A DNA stretch of 64,000 bases from Ensifer sp. PDNC004 (GCF_016919405.1 NZ_CP070353.1:1922001-1986000), one strand, 5' to 3'. Shown: positions 30,688-40,192, counted from the stretch's first letter. A program made the numbers and translations. Notes: generated by a model not told the origin, from the letters alone.

Positions 30688-31830
30688 CTACCCGGCCGCC
30701 AGGCGGAAAGGGATGCCGGATGCCAGCGCCGAGACATAGCGGGCGCGCTGGAAATGGCCGTTCAGCGAAATGCGCGGCAGCGCATAAGGGCTGGATTGCG
30801 TCCGCACCGTGAGCGTTCCGGGTTGGGTGGTGACGGCCAAGGTAAGACCCAGATCGGCGACGATGCGATGGTCGCGTACGGATACCGCCGGCGCGTCGCC
30901 ATAGGGATAGGCAAAGGTCTGGGGTCGCCGACCGGTAATCGCCTCGACGCGCCGCAGCGATCCCTCGATCTCTCGCTTCGCCTCGGCATCCGACAGGCGC
31001 GCGATCGCGCGGTGGCTGATCGTGTGGGCGCCGAGGCTCGCCAGAGGACTTTCGATCAGGCGCCGTAACCCGGCCTCGTCCAGTGTCAGCTTTTCGGTGA
31101 TCGCCAGGGGATCGATGCCGCGGTCACGAGCGGCAGCGTTCAAGGAAGCGATCGCCGTTGCCTCGTTATGGCCGTGAATGAACGCCGCGATACGATTGAA
31201 AACGGCCTGTCTTTCGGCCGTTGTCGACGCCTGCAGTGTTTCTACACCGCCGCCGAAGTCAAAGTGTAGCGTCTCGTTCGTTTCGAGCATATCGGCGAGC
31301 GTTTCCCACCAAAGCGTATGGGTGCGGTCGACGAAACCGCCGGCAACGAACACCGTGAACGGCGCCTGGTGGCGCTCGAAGACCGGCAACGCGTGCTCGA
31401 GATTGTTGCTGTAACCGTCGTCGAGGGTAAAGCAGGCCACCGGTTCGCCCTTGGCGGCCAAGGCCTGCGGCAAGTGTTCGAGCGGGACAAAGCGATAGCC
31501 GCCGCGCTTCAGCGTCCGCAGCGCGACATCGAGAAATTCCGGCGTGATCTCCAGATGGGCGTTGGGATCGAAGGCACGGGCAAGCTTCGGCCGGACATGG
31601 TGCAGCGTAAAGACCGCCCCCTGCCCGCGCGCGCCGGCCATCAGCCCGGCGCGGCTCAGGCCCCCGGCGACTTCCAGCCCGCCGGCAATTGCGGCGCGGC
31701 GAACAATTGTCCTGATGATGCCCTTGATGGTCGCCCCCAAAATCTGGCCCAAGCGCTCCCCGCACGGCCTGCAAGCCTGGAAAGTTAACGGCGAGGGCGT
31801 TAAACCTTGTTGAACGGGGAGAGCGTTCAT
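30688..31830 (-). CDS. Polysaccharide deacetylase (NodB-homology) family protein
   Basis: 380-residue protein of carbohydrate esterase family 4. The metal triad is present: TLDDGYSNN (D137/D138) and H-x3-H in GAHTISHRAI (about 255). The AYPYGD motif follows. The domain starts only after about 70 residues; the N-terminal part is basic and alanine/glycine-rich and may be a membrane-proximal segment. Members act on N-acetylated glycans. No nod genes are near. ATG at 31830 has no clear ribosome-binding site, and a TTG about 90 bases further in is possible. It is divergent from the D-Ala-D-Ala carboxypeptidase. Confidence 0.85.
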   Translation of the reverse strand: MNALPVQQGLTPSPLTFQACRPCGERLGQILGATIKGIIRTIVRRAAIAGGLEVAGGLSRAGLMAGARGQGAVFTLHHVRPKLARAFDPNAHLEITPEFLDVALRTLKRGGYRFVPLEHLPQALAAKGEPVACFTLDDGYSNNLEHALPVFERHQAPFTVFVAGGFVDRTHTLWWETLADMLETNETLHFDFGGGVETLQASTTAERQAVFNRIAAFIHGHNEATAIASLNAAARDRGIDPLAITEKLTLDEAGLRRLIESPLASLGAHTISHRAIARLSDAEAKREIEGSLRRVEAITGRRPQTFAYPYGDAPAVSVRDHRIVADLGLTLAVTTQPGTLTVRTQSSPYALPRISLNGHFQRARYVSALASGIPFRLAAG

Positions 31831-31965
31831 CGGCCATTTACCACAACCCCGAAAACAAGGTCGGCTTGCCACATTCCGCCCTAAAGTTGCAGCAAAGACA
31901 CGGATCTTGTCACAAAACGAAACAGCTTTGCGCCTGACCGCGGGCGCCTTTCGACGGGGATCGAC

Positions 31966-33243
31966 ATGAAAACTCTGCGCTGCCTCCTGCTGGCGACCTT
32001 CGCACTGGCGCTCGGGACGGCGACCGCCGTCGCCGGAAGCGCCTCGCTGGTTCTGGATGCGCGCACCGGTAAGGTCCTCTCGTCCGAAAACGCCGATGTC
32101 CTCAACCATCCGGCCTCCTTGACCAAGATGATGACGGTCTACATGGCCTTCGAGGCGCTGAAGAGCGGCAAGCTTTCCTGGGACAGCAAGATCAAGGTTT
32201 CGAAGGCGGCGGCCGCCAAGCCGCCGATGCGTCTCGGCCTCAAGTCCGGCATGACGATCACGGTGCGCGAGGCGGTCCTCGGCATGATCGTGCGCTCGGG
32301 CAACGATGCGGCGGCCGCCATGGCCGAGAAGCTCGGCGGCTCCGAGGCGAATTTCGCCCGGATGATGACCGCCAAGGCGCGGCAGCTTGGCATGAGCAAG
32401 ACCATCTTCATCAATGCTTCCGGCCTGCCGGCCAGCAAGCAGGTGACGACTGCGCGTGAAATGTCGACGCTTGCCGTGGCGCTGATGCGCGACTTCCCCA
32501 GGGAGTACCGGCTGTTTGCGACCGAGAGCTTCAACTTCCGCGGCCGCAAGGTGCGGGGTCACAACAACCTGATGTATCGCTACGACGGCATGGACGGCAT
32601 CAAGACCGGCTACACCAACGCCTCCGGCTTCAACCTGGTCAGCGCCGTCAAGGACGGCAATCGCCGGGTGGTCGGCGTCGTGCTCGGCGGCAAGACGGCG
32701 CGCAGCCGCGACGCCAAGATGGCGGCCCTTCTCGATCGTCACGTTGGCAAGGCGGCCAAGGGTGGACGGCAGCTCGTGGCGTCGACGCGCGGCGGCAAGA
32801 CGGTAGAAGCCCCCGTCGAAGTGGCCGCGGTCGCAACATCCGAGGTTCCGATGCCCTATGCCGCACCGCAGCGGGCCAAGCAGGATTCGGTTGCTGCCCT
32901 GATTGCGGCAACGTCGACGACCGCGATCCCCGCGGAACGCCCGACCGAGGTTGCCGAGATCGAAACGACCGCTGCGGTTCCGGCTGCATCAGGCGGCTGG
33001 CAGATCCAGATTTCGGCCGCACCTTCGGCCGAGGCTGCGCGCATGCTGCTGGCGCAGGCGCGCTCGGAGGCCGGTGCGCCGCTCGCAGGCGCCACGCCCT
33101 ATACGGAAGCCGTCGGTAAGGGTGCCAAGGCGATCTACCGCGCCCGCTTCGTCGGCTTTTCGAGCAAGGATGCGGCCGCGGCCGCCTGTGACGCGCTCAA
33201 GCAGCGCTCCTACGACTGCATGATGCTGCCGTCGCGCGGCTGA
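31966..33243 (+). CDS. D-alanyl-D-alanine carboxypeptidase with C-terminal SPOR domain
   Basis: 425-residue exported penicillin-binding protein of family S11. A signal peptide (about 1-24) precedes the peptidase domain with all three motifs: SLTK (S51, K54), SGN at about 108 and KTG at about 213. After a Pro/Ala/Thr-rich linker (about 265-340) comes a SPOR-like domain (GGWQIQISAAPSAEAARML...), which binds denuded peptidoglycan at division sites. It trims the stem pentapeptide. The linker and SPOR tail are typical of alphaproteobacterial members. Confidence 0.93.
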   Translation: MKTLRCLLLATFALALGTATAVAGSASLVLDARTGKVLSSENADVLNHPASLTKMMTVYMAFEALKSGKLSWDSKIKVSKAAAAKPPMRLGLKSGMTITVREAVLGMIVRSGNDAAAAMAEKLGGSEANFARMMTAKARQLGMSKTIFINASGLPASKQVTTAREMSTLAVALMRDFPREYRLFATESFNFRGRKVRGHNNLMYRYDGMDGIKTGYTNASGFNLVSAVKDGNRRVVGVVLGGKTARSRDAKMAALLDRHVGKAAKGGRQLVASTRGGKTVEAPVEVAAVATSEVPMPYAAPQRAKQDSVAALIAATSTTAIPAERPTEVAEIETTAAVPAASGGWQIQISAAPSAEAARMLLAQARSEAGAPLAGATPYTEAVGKGAKAIYRARFVGFSSKDAAAAACDALKQRSYDCMMLPSRG

Positions 33244-33264
33244 CGGCAGCGGTTCGCCGCAGCT

Positions 33265-33918
33265 TCACGCGCTTGCGGCTCTGTGGGCGCGATTGGCCAT
33301 CCACCAGTCGCACTGCTCTTCGCTGTAGCCGAGAAGCCGCCCCTCCTCGCGCTCATCTTCATCCGTCCATGGACGCCAATTGTAGAAGAGCTGGTCGCAG
33401 CGCGTCCTGAACCGCTCGAAGCGCCAGGTCTCGCCCGGCAGCGCAAAGGCGAGATAACGGACCCGCTCCTCTTTCTCGCTTCCCGTGGTCGTCGGGCACA
33501 TCTTTGCCAGCTCGAACGTGTCCAGCACCAGCACTCCGGCGGCGACATACGGGGCAAAGAGCGCCTTGGTTTCCTCGAGCCAAGGTGACGCCGGATCGTC
33601 GTCGAAATAGGCAAAGGGCTTGCGCCCTTCCAGCATCAGCGGAAGTTCGTAGCCGGTATGGACGAGGTATGGCGTCGTATCGATCCGGTGCGGCCGGCGA
33701 AGCAGGGCCTCCTCCCCCGTATCCGGCAAGGCAAACCCGAGCGCCGAGGCAAGCGCAGTCAGATCCTTGCGGTCAAGCAGGTAACAGGCATGGTCGGCAA
33801 TGGCGCCGCCGTCCAGGTCCAGGGCACGCGCGATGTCTCCCGGATCGCCATCGAACCGCAGTTCGTGGCTGGGCGTGGCGGTCTCCGGCGACAGGAACGA
33901 AAGCACGAAGACCGCCAC
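33265..33918 (-). CDS. Conserved hypothetical protein downstream of tldD
   Basis: 217-residue soluble protein that I do not recognise. It is rich in acidic residues and has no signal peptide or membrane helix. The ending LGYSEEQCDWWMANR and the middle FAYFDDDPASPWLEET look conserved rather than random, and codon use resembles the neighbours. The start appears to be GTG at 33918, only 6 bases after the tldD stop, so it is probably cotranscribed with tldD. A role linked to TldD or the peptides it processes is only a guess from position. Confidence 0.75.
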   Translation of the reverse strand: MAVFVLSFLSPETATPSHELRFDGDPGDIARALDLDGGAIADHACYLLDRKDLTALASALGFALPDTGEEALLRRPHRIDTTPYLVHTGYELPLMLEGRKPFAYFDDDPASPWLEETKALFAPYVAAGVLVLDTFELAKMCPTTTGSEKEERVRYLAFALPGETWRFERFRTRCDQLFYNWRPWTDEDEREEGRLLGYSEEQCDWWMANRAHRAASA

Positions 33919-33924
33919 CGGAAC

Positions 33925-35340
33925 TTACGCCTGCGTGCCGCCCACCGTGATCTGGTCCATGCGCAGATGCGGCTGGCCGACGCCGACCGGCACCCATTGG
34001 CCGGCCTTGCCGCAATTGCCGATGCCGGTATCGAGCTTGGTGTCGTTGCCGACCATGGTCACCCGCTTCATCGCGTCCGGACCGTTGCCGATCAGCATGG
34101 CGCCCTTGACCGGCGCGCCGATCTTGCCGTTTTCGATCAGGTAGGCCTCAGTGCAGCCGAAGACGAACTTGCCTGACGTGATGTCCACCTGGCCGCCGCC
34201 GAAGGAGACGGCATAGATGCCCTTCTTCACCGAGGCGATGATTTCCTCCGGCGTCCTGTCGCCCGAGAGCATGTAGGTATTGGTCATGCGCGGCATCGGC
34301 ACATGGGCATAACCCTGGCGACGGCCGTTGCCGGTGGGTTGCATGCGCATCAGCCGGGCGTTCTGCCGGTCCTGCATGTAGCCGACGAGCTTGCCGTCCT
34401 CGATCAGCACGTTGTAGCCGGACGGCGTGCCCTCGTCGTCGATCGAGATCGAGCCGCGGCGCGCCTCGATCGTGCCGTCGTCGACGACGGTGACGCCCTT
34501 GGCAGCCACCTGCTCGCCCAGAAGGCCGGCAAACGCCGAAGTCTTCTTGCGGTTGAAGTCGCCTTCAAGACCATGGCCGACGGCCTCGTGAAGCATGACG
34601 CCCGGCCAGCCGGAGGCAAGCACCACATCCATAGTGCCGGCCGGCGCGTCGATCGCTTCGAGATTGACGAGCGCCTGGCGCAGCGCCTCGTCGGCGCCCA
34701 TCTTCCAATTTTCCTCGGTGACGAAATCGCCGAAGCCGCGACGCCCGCCGGTGCCGAAGGAGCCGCTTTCCTGGCGGTCGCCATCGCCGGTCACGACGGA
34801 GATGTTGATGCGCGTCATCGGCCTGACATCGTGGACACGATGACCGTCGGCGCGCAGGATATCGACGACCTGCCAGCTTGCCGCGATGGTCGCCGTCACC
34901 TGGCGGACCTTGGGGTCCTTGGCGCGCAGATAGGCGTCGATTTCCTGAAGCAGCGCGACCTTCGCCTCGAAGCTGGGCGCGCCGATCGGGTTTTCGTCGC
35001 CATAAAGCTTCTTGTTGGTGCGCTGCGGGGCTGCGGCGTAGGAGCCGGCATAGCCGCGCGTCACCTGCGCCACCGCGTCGGAGGCGCGGCGCAGTGCCGA
35101 CAGGGAAAGCTCGCCGGAATGGGCATAACCGACCGCTTCGCCGGCAACGGCGCGAAGGCCGAAGCCCTGGTCGGTGTTGAAGCTGCCGCCCTTGAGCCGG
35201 CCATTGTCGAAGGACAGCACCTCTGCCTGGGCATGTTCGAGGAACAGTTCGCCGTCGTCGGCACCGGCGAGCGTTTCCGAGAGAACCTTGCGGACCGTTG
35301 CCTCGTCGGCATCGAAGAGGCTCATCAGATCGGTGTTCAT
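33925..35340 (-). CDS. tldD: Metalloprotease TldD
   Basis: 471-residue protein; normal for the family. With TldE (PmbA) it forms a zinc peptidase that processes unstructured or modified peptides such as microcin B17 and affects CcdA stability. The zinc-site HEAVGHGLEGD motif is at about 249-259, and the long conserved C-terminal segment DITSGKFVFGCTEAYLIENG is present (shown to 20 residues). No tldE/pmbA is in the window. It is followed by the hypothetical gene 6 bases after its stop. Confidence 0.96.
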   Translation of the reverse strand: MNTDLMSLFDADEATVRKVLSETLAGADDGELFLEHAQAEVLSFDNGRLKGGSFNTDQGFGLRAVAGEAVGYAHSGELSLSALRRASDAVAQVTRGYAGSYAAAPQRTNKKLYGDENPIGAPSFEAKVALLQEIDAYLRAKDPKVRQVTATIAASWQVVDILRADGHRVHDVRPMTRINISVVTGDGDRQESGSFGTGGRRGFGDFVTEENWKMGADEALRQALVNLEAIDAPAGTMDVVLASGWPGVMLHEAVGHGLEGDFNRKKTSAFAGLLGEQVAAKGVTVVDDGTIEARRGSISIDDEGTPSGYNVLIEDGKLVGYMQDRQNARLMRMQPTGNGRRQGYAHVPMPRMTNTYMLSGDRTPEEIIASVKKGIYAVSFGGGQVDITSGKFVFGCTEAYLIENGKIGAPVKGAMLIGNGPDAMKRVTMVGNDTKLDTGIGNCGKAGQWVPVGVGQPHLRMDQITVGGTQA

Positions 35341-35476
35341 AGTGGCACGCTCCCGCGTCAGGAATTTCTATCGCCTCCATTTAGGAAGGCGGCGGGTTCA
35401 AGCCAAGGAAAATATCACCAACTGCATGTTTCCCTGATCCGCACCGATCGACGCAAACATGCGGCGGTTTAGGTCG

Positions 35477-36673
35477 CTATAGCGACGCGTTCCAGCCATC
35501 GAGCCGTTCCACGCGCTCGACGCCAGCGAAGCGGGCAACCCGATCGAGCTCGGCATCGATGCGCTCCAGGCGTCCGGCCGAGGCGCGAACGCCCTTTTCG
35601 AGCCAGAGCCTGCGGACATCGAGGCTGCCGCGCTTGCGGTCCGCCTTCATGTCGATGCGGCCGATCAGCCGGTCGCCCTCGATCAACGGGAAGACGTAAT
35701 AGCCATATTCGCGCTTGGCTTCGGGGACGAAGATCTCGATGCGATAGAAGAAGCCGAAGAGCCGTTCCGTGCGATTGCGATCGCGCAAGAGGGGGTCAAA
35801 GGGGCTGAGCACGCGCACCCGGCCGGGCGGCTCGGGGATATCCCCGAGTGCTTCCGGAAACCCGGCGAAGGCGTAGGAGACACGCGGACGTCCGCCATCG
35901 ATCGCTTCGATCTGCACTTCCACGAGTTCGTCGCGATGTTCGGCCACCCAGGTCTTCGCCTCCTCGGGCGATACCAGATCCCAAAAGGCGGCGATCTCGC
36001 CATGGGTGGCAAAGCCGAGACGCTCCAACGCGCTGCGGCAGGCCCAGTCGATGAATTCCGGATGGCTGACGTCACCCTCGTTGTGGTGCGGCGGGATCAC
36101 TCTTTCCGTGAGATCGTAGACCTTCTGGAAATTCTCGCGCCGCGCGATCGCAAGCTTGCCTGTGCGCCACAGCACTTCCAGCGCCGTCTTCGACGGATGC
36201 CAGTTCCACCAGCCACCGGATTGGTGCTCGGCTTCCTTCAGATCGCGGGCAAGCACCGGGCCGCCTTCGGCAATCCGCTGATAGGTGTCGTCGCAGCCTT
36301 TCTCGAAACCCTCGCCTCGCCACGCCTTCCAGCGCTCGACGATCGTCTCGCCTTCCCACTTGAAGCGATGCTTCCAATAGCGGAAGAAGCTGCTGGGAAT
36401 GATCGAGGCATCGTGGGTCCAATGCTCGAAGAGGTCGCGATCGTCCTCCAGAAGCGCCGTCAGATGTTCCCGACGATAGGTCTGGTTGCGGGAAAACAGG
36501 ATCTGGTGGTGAGCACGCTCCACCGTGGCGATGCTGTCGACCTGCACGAAGCCGATGTCGTGGATGAGCTTCAGCAGGCCCTCCTTGCCGAGCGCGCGGT
36601 TGGGCGCGCCTGAAAGGCCCTGCTTGGCGAGGAAGATGCGACGGGCGTCGCTGTTGGAAAGGCGAATCGTCAT
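35477..36673 (-). CDS. YcaQ/AlkX-like winged-helix DNA glycosylase
   Basis: 398-residue protein of the HTH_42 (DUF1006) family. E. coli YcaQ (AlkX) and Streptomyces AlkZ remove interstrand cross-link adducts; catalysis uses a Q-x-D or Q-x-Q motif. Here the motif is QVD at residues 44-46 in IGFVQVDSI, matching the AlkX type. The family's SPFDPLLRDRNRTERLF block is at about 282-298. Start at 36673 (MTIRLSNSDARRIFL) is chosen; a longer reading would run antisense through bioM. It is divergent from bioM with 132 bases between. Family is firm; the repair function is inferred from homologues. Confidence 0.88.
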   Translation of the reverse strand: MTIRLSNSDARRIFLAKQGLSGAPNRALGKEGLLKLIHDIGFVQVDSIATVERAHHQILFSRNQTYRREHLTALLEDDRDLFEHWTHDASIIPSSFFRYWKHRFKWEGETIVERWKAWRGEGFEKGCDDTYQRIAEGGPVLARDLKEAEHQSGGWWNWHPSKTALEVLWRTGKLAIARRENFQKVYDLTERVIPPHHNEGDVSHPEFIDWACRSALERLGFATHGEIAAFWDLVSPEEAKTWVAEHRDELVEVQIEAIDGGRPRVSYAFAGFPEALGDIPEPPGRVRVLSPFDPLLRDRNRTERLFGFFYRIEIFVPEAKREYGYYVFPLIEGDRLIGRIDMKADRKRGSLDVRRLWLEKGVRASAGRLERIDAELDRVARFAGVERVERLDGWNASL

Positions 36674-36805
36674 GGCGAGGAGAATAGGCTTATATTCCCA
36701 TAATTCAAATAGAGCATCGATCCCTGGACCGCATTGCCCTTGTTGTCGCACTTGGCCTATAGAGCAACCCGAAAACGGCGCGGGCCGGAGACAGCGAGGA
36801 ACGGA

Positions 36806-37486
36806 ATGGACATCCGCTTTACCGATTGCGCGGTCCGCTTCGGCGAGCGGGTGGCTTTGCACCCCCTGACGCTCACGCTCAACGAAAAACGCATCGGCAT
36901 TATCGGCCTCAACGGCTCCGGCAAGACGACCTTCGCGCGCCTGATCAACGGCCTGGTGAAGCCCTCCTCCGGCGGCGTCACGGTCAACGGGCTCGACACG
37001 GTCAAAGACGATCGCGCCGTGCTTTCCGAAGCCGGCTTCATCTTCCAGAATCCGCACAACCAGCTGATCATGCCTGTTGTTGCCGAGGACATCGCCTTCG
37101 GGCTGAAGAACCGTGGGTTTTCGCGCGACGAGATCGATCGCCGGATGCAGGCGGCACTTTCGCGCTTCGGCATAGAACACCTGGCAAGGCGGCGCGTGCA
37201 TGAGCTTTCGGGCGGAGAAACACAGCTCGTCGCCATGGCGAGCGTCGTCGTTACCGATCCGAAGATCCTGATCCTTGACGAGCCGACGAACCAGCTCGAC
37301 CTGAAGAACCGGCGCCGTGTCGCCACGGCGATCGATGACCTGCCGGAGGATACGGTGGTGATCACCCATGATCTCGGGCTCGTCGAGACTGTCGAACGGC
37401 TGCTGCTCTTCCATGAGGGCCGACTTGCCTTCGACGGCAACCCGCAAGAGGCGATCCGCCACTATCACGAGATCGCCGGATGCTGA
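36806..37486 (+). CDS. bioM: Biotin ECF transporter ATPase BioM
   Basis: 226-residue ABC ATPase powering the BioMNY biotin importer. Walker A is GLNGSGKTT (about 34-42), the signature is LSGGETQ (about 133-139) and Walker B is ILILDEPTN (about 154-162), followed by the switch histidine in VITHD. The family Q-loop FIFQNPHNQ is present. The start at 36806 is ATG after a GAGGAACGGA stretch. It overlaps bioN by 7 bases, which marks an operon with bioN and bioY. Confidence 0.95.
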   Translation: MDIRFTDCAVRFGERVALHPLTLTLNEKRIGIIGLNGSGKTTFARLINGLVKPSSGGVTVNGLDTVKDDRAVLSEAGFIFQNPHNQLIMPVVAEDIAFGLKNRGFSRDEIDRRMQAALSRFGIEHLARRRVHELSGGETQLVAMASVVVTDPKILILDEPTNQLDLKNRRRVATAIDDLPEDTVVITHDLGLVETVERLLLFHEGRLAFDGNPQEAIRHYHEIAGC

Positions 37487-38085
37487 CGAGCCTGCATATC
37501 GAGGGCAACAGCCTGCTCCACCGGCTGCCGGTCAGGGTCAAGCTGATTGCACTCGTGGCGTCGAGCATCGGGCTTTTTCTGAGCGCCTCACTCGCGGTTC
37601 AGGCGATCGCCTTCGTCGTTGCCGCCACTCTCTATCTCTCCGTCGGTCTCTCGCCCAAGGAAGCGCTGAAGCGCGTCGGCTTCGTCTTCCTGACGATCCT
37701 CTTTCTGGCGGCTGTCAATCTCTTTTACCTCTCGGTTTCCGAGGTCGCGACTTTGGCCTTGCGGCTGATGGCGCTGGTTCTTTTCGCTGCCGCCGTCACG
37801 GCGACAACAACGATCAGCGCCTTCATGGACGAGATCACCATTCTCCTGAGCCCGCTCGAGCGGCTTGGCTGGCTGAAGGCGGCCGATGTCAGCCTGGCGC
37901 TCGGGCTGGTGCTGCGCTTCGTTCCCGATATCTTTGCGCGCTATCAGGCGATCCGCGAAGCCCATCGCGCCCGCGGACTGCCTGTCCGGCCGTTGACGAT
38001 CATCGGGCCGCTCATCATCCTGACGCTGAAGGATGCCGATACGATTGCCGCGGCGATTGACGCGCGCGGATTTCGCCGTCAATAA
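37480..38085 (+). CDS. bioN: Biotin ECF transporter transmembrane protein BioN (EcfT)
   Basis: 201-residue membrane protein of the CbiQ/EcfT family. It begins with a soluble N-terminal stretch (LLHRLPVRVKLIAL), has four to five helices, and carries the EcfT coupling-helix pattern with short A-R-G motifs (AHRARGLP at about 165 and DARGF at about 195), which contact the ATPase. It couples BioM to BioY. The start overlaps bioM by 7 bases. Confidence 0.94.
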   Translation: MLTSLHIEGNSLLHRLPVRVKLIALVASSIGLFLSASLAVQAIAFVVAATLYLSVGLSPKEALKRVGFVFLTILFLAAVNLFYLSVSEVATLALRLMALVLFAAAVTATTTISAFMDEITILLSPLERLGWLKAADVSLALGLVLRFVPDIFARYQAIREAHRARGLPVRPLTIIGPLIILTLKDADTIAAAIDARGFRRQ

Positions 38086-38121
38086 ATTCGCGAATTCTAA
38101 AAGACAGGGAACCGGAACTAC

Positions 38122-38685
38122 ATGAATACCAGAGATCTCGTGCTCATCGCCCTCTTCGCCGCGATCGTCGTCGTGCTCGGCCTCATCCCGCCGATCACGC
38201 TCGGCTTCATTCCGGTCCCGATCACCGCGCAGTCCATGGGCGTCATGCTGGCCGGCTGCATCCTCGGCGCCAAGCGCGGCGCGCTCGCCTTCCTGCTGTT
38301 CCTGCTGCTGGTCGCCATTGGCCTGCCGGTGCTTTCGGGCGGCCGCGGCGGCCTTGCAGTCTTTGCCGGCCCGTCGGGCGGCTTCATCATCGGCTGGGTT
38401 ATCGCCACCTTCGTCACCGGCCTGATCGCCGAGCGCGCCGTGCGTGAAGGCCAGGCAGAAACGCGCCAGTTCGTCGGTTTCTTCCTTGCCTCCGTCCTCG
38501 GCGGTATCGTTGTGCTCTACGCGATCGGCATGCCCTGGGTTTCCGCCGTCACCGGCACCCCGCTCATGACCGTTGCTGCCGGCTCGCTCGCCTTCATTCC
38601 GGGTGACCTGTTGAAGGCTGCGATCGCGACGCTTGCCGCACGCGCCGTCTACGCCGGCTATCCGCTGCTGCCGGCCCGCGCCTGA
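38122..38685 (+). CDS. bioY: Biotin-specific S component BioY
   Basis: 187-residue membrane protein with about six helices that binds biotin. BioY features seen are FIPVPITAQSMGVMLAGCILG (central part), KRGALAFLLFLLL, and LPVLSGGRGGLAVFAGPSGGF (in part), the substrate-site loop. It is 36 bases after bioN. Together with BioM and BioN it completes an importer. The next gene, an acyl-CoA ligase, starts 4 bases after its stop, so the operon continues. Confidence 0.95.
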   Translation: MNTRDLVLIALFAAIVVVLGLIPPITLGFIPVPITAQSMGVMLAGCILGAKRGALAFLLFLLLVAIGLPVLSGGRGGLAVFAGPSGGFIIGWVIATFVTGLIAERAVREGQAETRQFVGFFLASVLGGIVVLYAIGMPWVSAVTGTPLMTVAAGSLAFIPGDLLKAAIATLAARAVYAGYPLLPARA

Positions 38686-38689
38686 ACCA

Positions 38690-40192
38690 ATGCCGTTTGC
38701 CGCCGCGATCCATCGCCACGCGGAAGACCATCCGCATGCCCCGGCCTTCCAAATCGAGGGCCGGGTTTTCACTTTTGGTGACCTCACACGCATCGCCGGC
38801 GCACTTACCGAACGTTTCGGAGACTTGGTTGGGATTGCCGAACGACGCAGCGTGCTCGGCGACCGCTCTCGCCTGATCGCACTGGAGACGGGCAATCATC
38901 CGCTCTTCGCCGCTGCCTTCCTTGCCGCCACCAGCGGCGGCAACTGCGTCGCGCTGATCGATCCGCATCTGCCGGAGGCGACGCGCCAGACGATGCACGA
39001 TCGCCTTTCGCCCGATCTCATTGTCAGGGCCGATGGCGCCAACCTCTCGCTCCATGCGCCCGCAAGCGGCAAAACGCGAACCTTCCGCGAGACCGATGGC
39101 AACGAGCGAAAGCTGCTCGCAGTCGGCGAAGACAGCGAGCCGTTCCTCATCGTCTTCACCTCGGGCACGACGGGCACGCCGAAAGCCATCATCCGCGATC
39201 GCGGCTCGTGGCGCAGAAGCTTGGCCACAGGCGAGCCCTTCTTCGGCATCGGCCGCGCCACCCGCACCTTTGCCCCCGGTCCGCTCGCGCACGGGCTGAC
39301 GCTTTATGCGCTTGCAGAAACCCTCGTCGCCGGCGCCGAATTCATCGGGGCCACACATTTCGAGGCATCCCGGGCAATGTCCGTTATCGAGGCGAAAGCG
39401 GTCCAGCGACTGGCGCTGGTGCCGACGGTGCTGCGGCGGCTCTGCGCGGCAGCCGCCGGCCGGCCGCAAAGGTCGGTCAAACAGATCACCGTCGCCGGCG
39501 CCAAGCTGACCGAAAACGATCGCGAAACCGCGGCGCTCGCATTTCCGCAAGCCGATATCATCGAATACTACGGCGCCTCTGAACTGGGCTTCATCAGCGT
39601 TGCGACCAAGGGCGACACCGCTTCGGCCACCGCCGTCGGCCGCGCCTTTCCCGGCGTCACGCTCAGCATTCGCGACGACAAGGGGGACGAGCTGCCGACC
39701 GGTGAGACGGGCACGATCTTCGTCGACAGCGCCCTCATCTCCGACGGTTATGTCGGCGGCGCCGACGGCGCCGGGTTCCGTCGCCTTGGGTCGCTGGCGA
39801 CGGTCGGCGATGTCGGCTTCCTCGATGAATGCGGCTCCCTGCATCTTCTCGGCCGCGCTGGTGGCATGGTGCTTTCGGGCGGCAACAACATCTACCCGCA
39901 GGAAGTGGAAGCGGTCCTCGTCGCCGATGCCGGCGTTCACTCGGCACTCGCGCTTGGCCTCGATCACCCGGATCTCGGCAGCGAACTGGTCGCCGTCATT
40001 GAGCCGGAAGGTGGTATGTTCGATCGGGAGGCGCTTGATCGTCATCTCGCCGCCCAGCTGCCGCGCTACAAGCATCCACGTCGCATCTGGCTCTGCCTGA
40101 ATATGCCGATGACGCAGTCGGGCAAGGTAGCGGTAGGCACGCTCAGGCAATGGATCGCGGATGGAAACGATGCCCTCGACCTCATCGAATGA
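38690..40192 (+). CDS. AMP-forming acyl-CoA ligase in the bio operon
   Basis: 500-residue ANL superfamily enzyme. Core motifs are FTSGTTGTPKAI (about 161-172), YYGASELG (about 293-300), VGDVGFLDECG (about 379-389), GRAGGMVLSGGNNIYP (about 395-410; the D common in GR-x-DD is G) and the catalytic lysine in QSGKVAVGTL (about 480). It activates a carboxylate as acyl-AMP and then acyl-CoA; chain length is not evident. It starts 4 bases after bioY and overlaps the thiolase-like gene by 32 bases. A link to biotin or pimelate metabolism is suggested by position only. Confidence 0.9.
   Translation: MPFAAAIHRHAEDHPHAPAFQIEGRVFTFGDLTRIAGALTERFGDLVGIAERRSVLGDRSRLIALETGNHPLFAAAFLAATSGGNCVALIDPHLPEATRQTMHDRLSPDLIVRADGANLSLHAPASGKTRTFRETDGNERKLLAVGEDSEPFLIVFTSGTTGTPKAIIRDRGSWRRSLATGEPFFGIGRATRTFAPGPLAHGLTLYALAETLVAGAEFIGATHFEASRAMSVIEAKAVQRLALVPTVLRRLCAAAAGRPQRSVKQITVAGAKLTENDRETAALAFPQADIIEYYGASELGFISVATKGDTASATAVGRAFPGVTLSIRDDKGDELPTGETGTIFVDSALISDGYVGGADGAGFRRLGSLATVGDVGFLDECGSLHLLGRAGGMVLSGGNNIYPQEVEAVLVADAGVHSALALGLDHPDLGSELVAVIEPEGGMFDREALDRHLAAQLPRYKHPRRIWLCLNMPMTQSGKVAVGTLRQWIADGNDALDLIE

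Noticed and set aside
31831..32742. N-terminal extension of about 300 residues for the polysaccharide deacetylase
   Set aside because: It would run antisense through most of the D-Ala-D-Ala carboxypeptidase gene, and the deacetylase domain is complete without it.
36674..36805. BioR operator upstream of bioM
   Set aside because: A TTAT...ATAA pair exists near 36690-36705, but the spacing does not match the short palindrome I know for BioR.
36674..37468. N-terminal extension of about 265 residues for the AlkX-like gene
   Set aside because: It is antisense to bioM and lacks any domain; the start at 36673 gives the family N-terminus.
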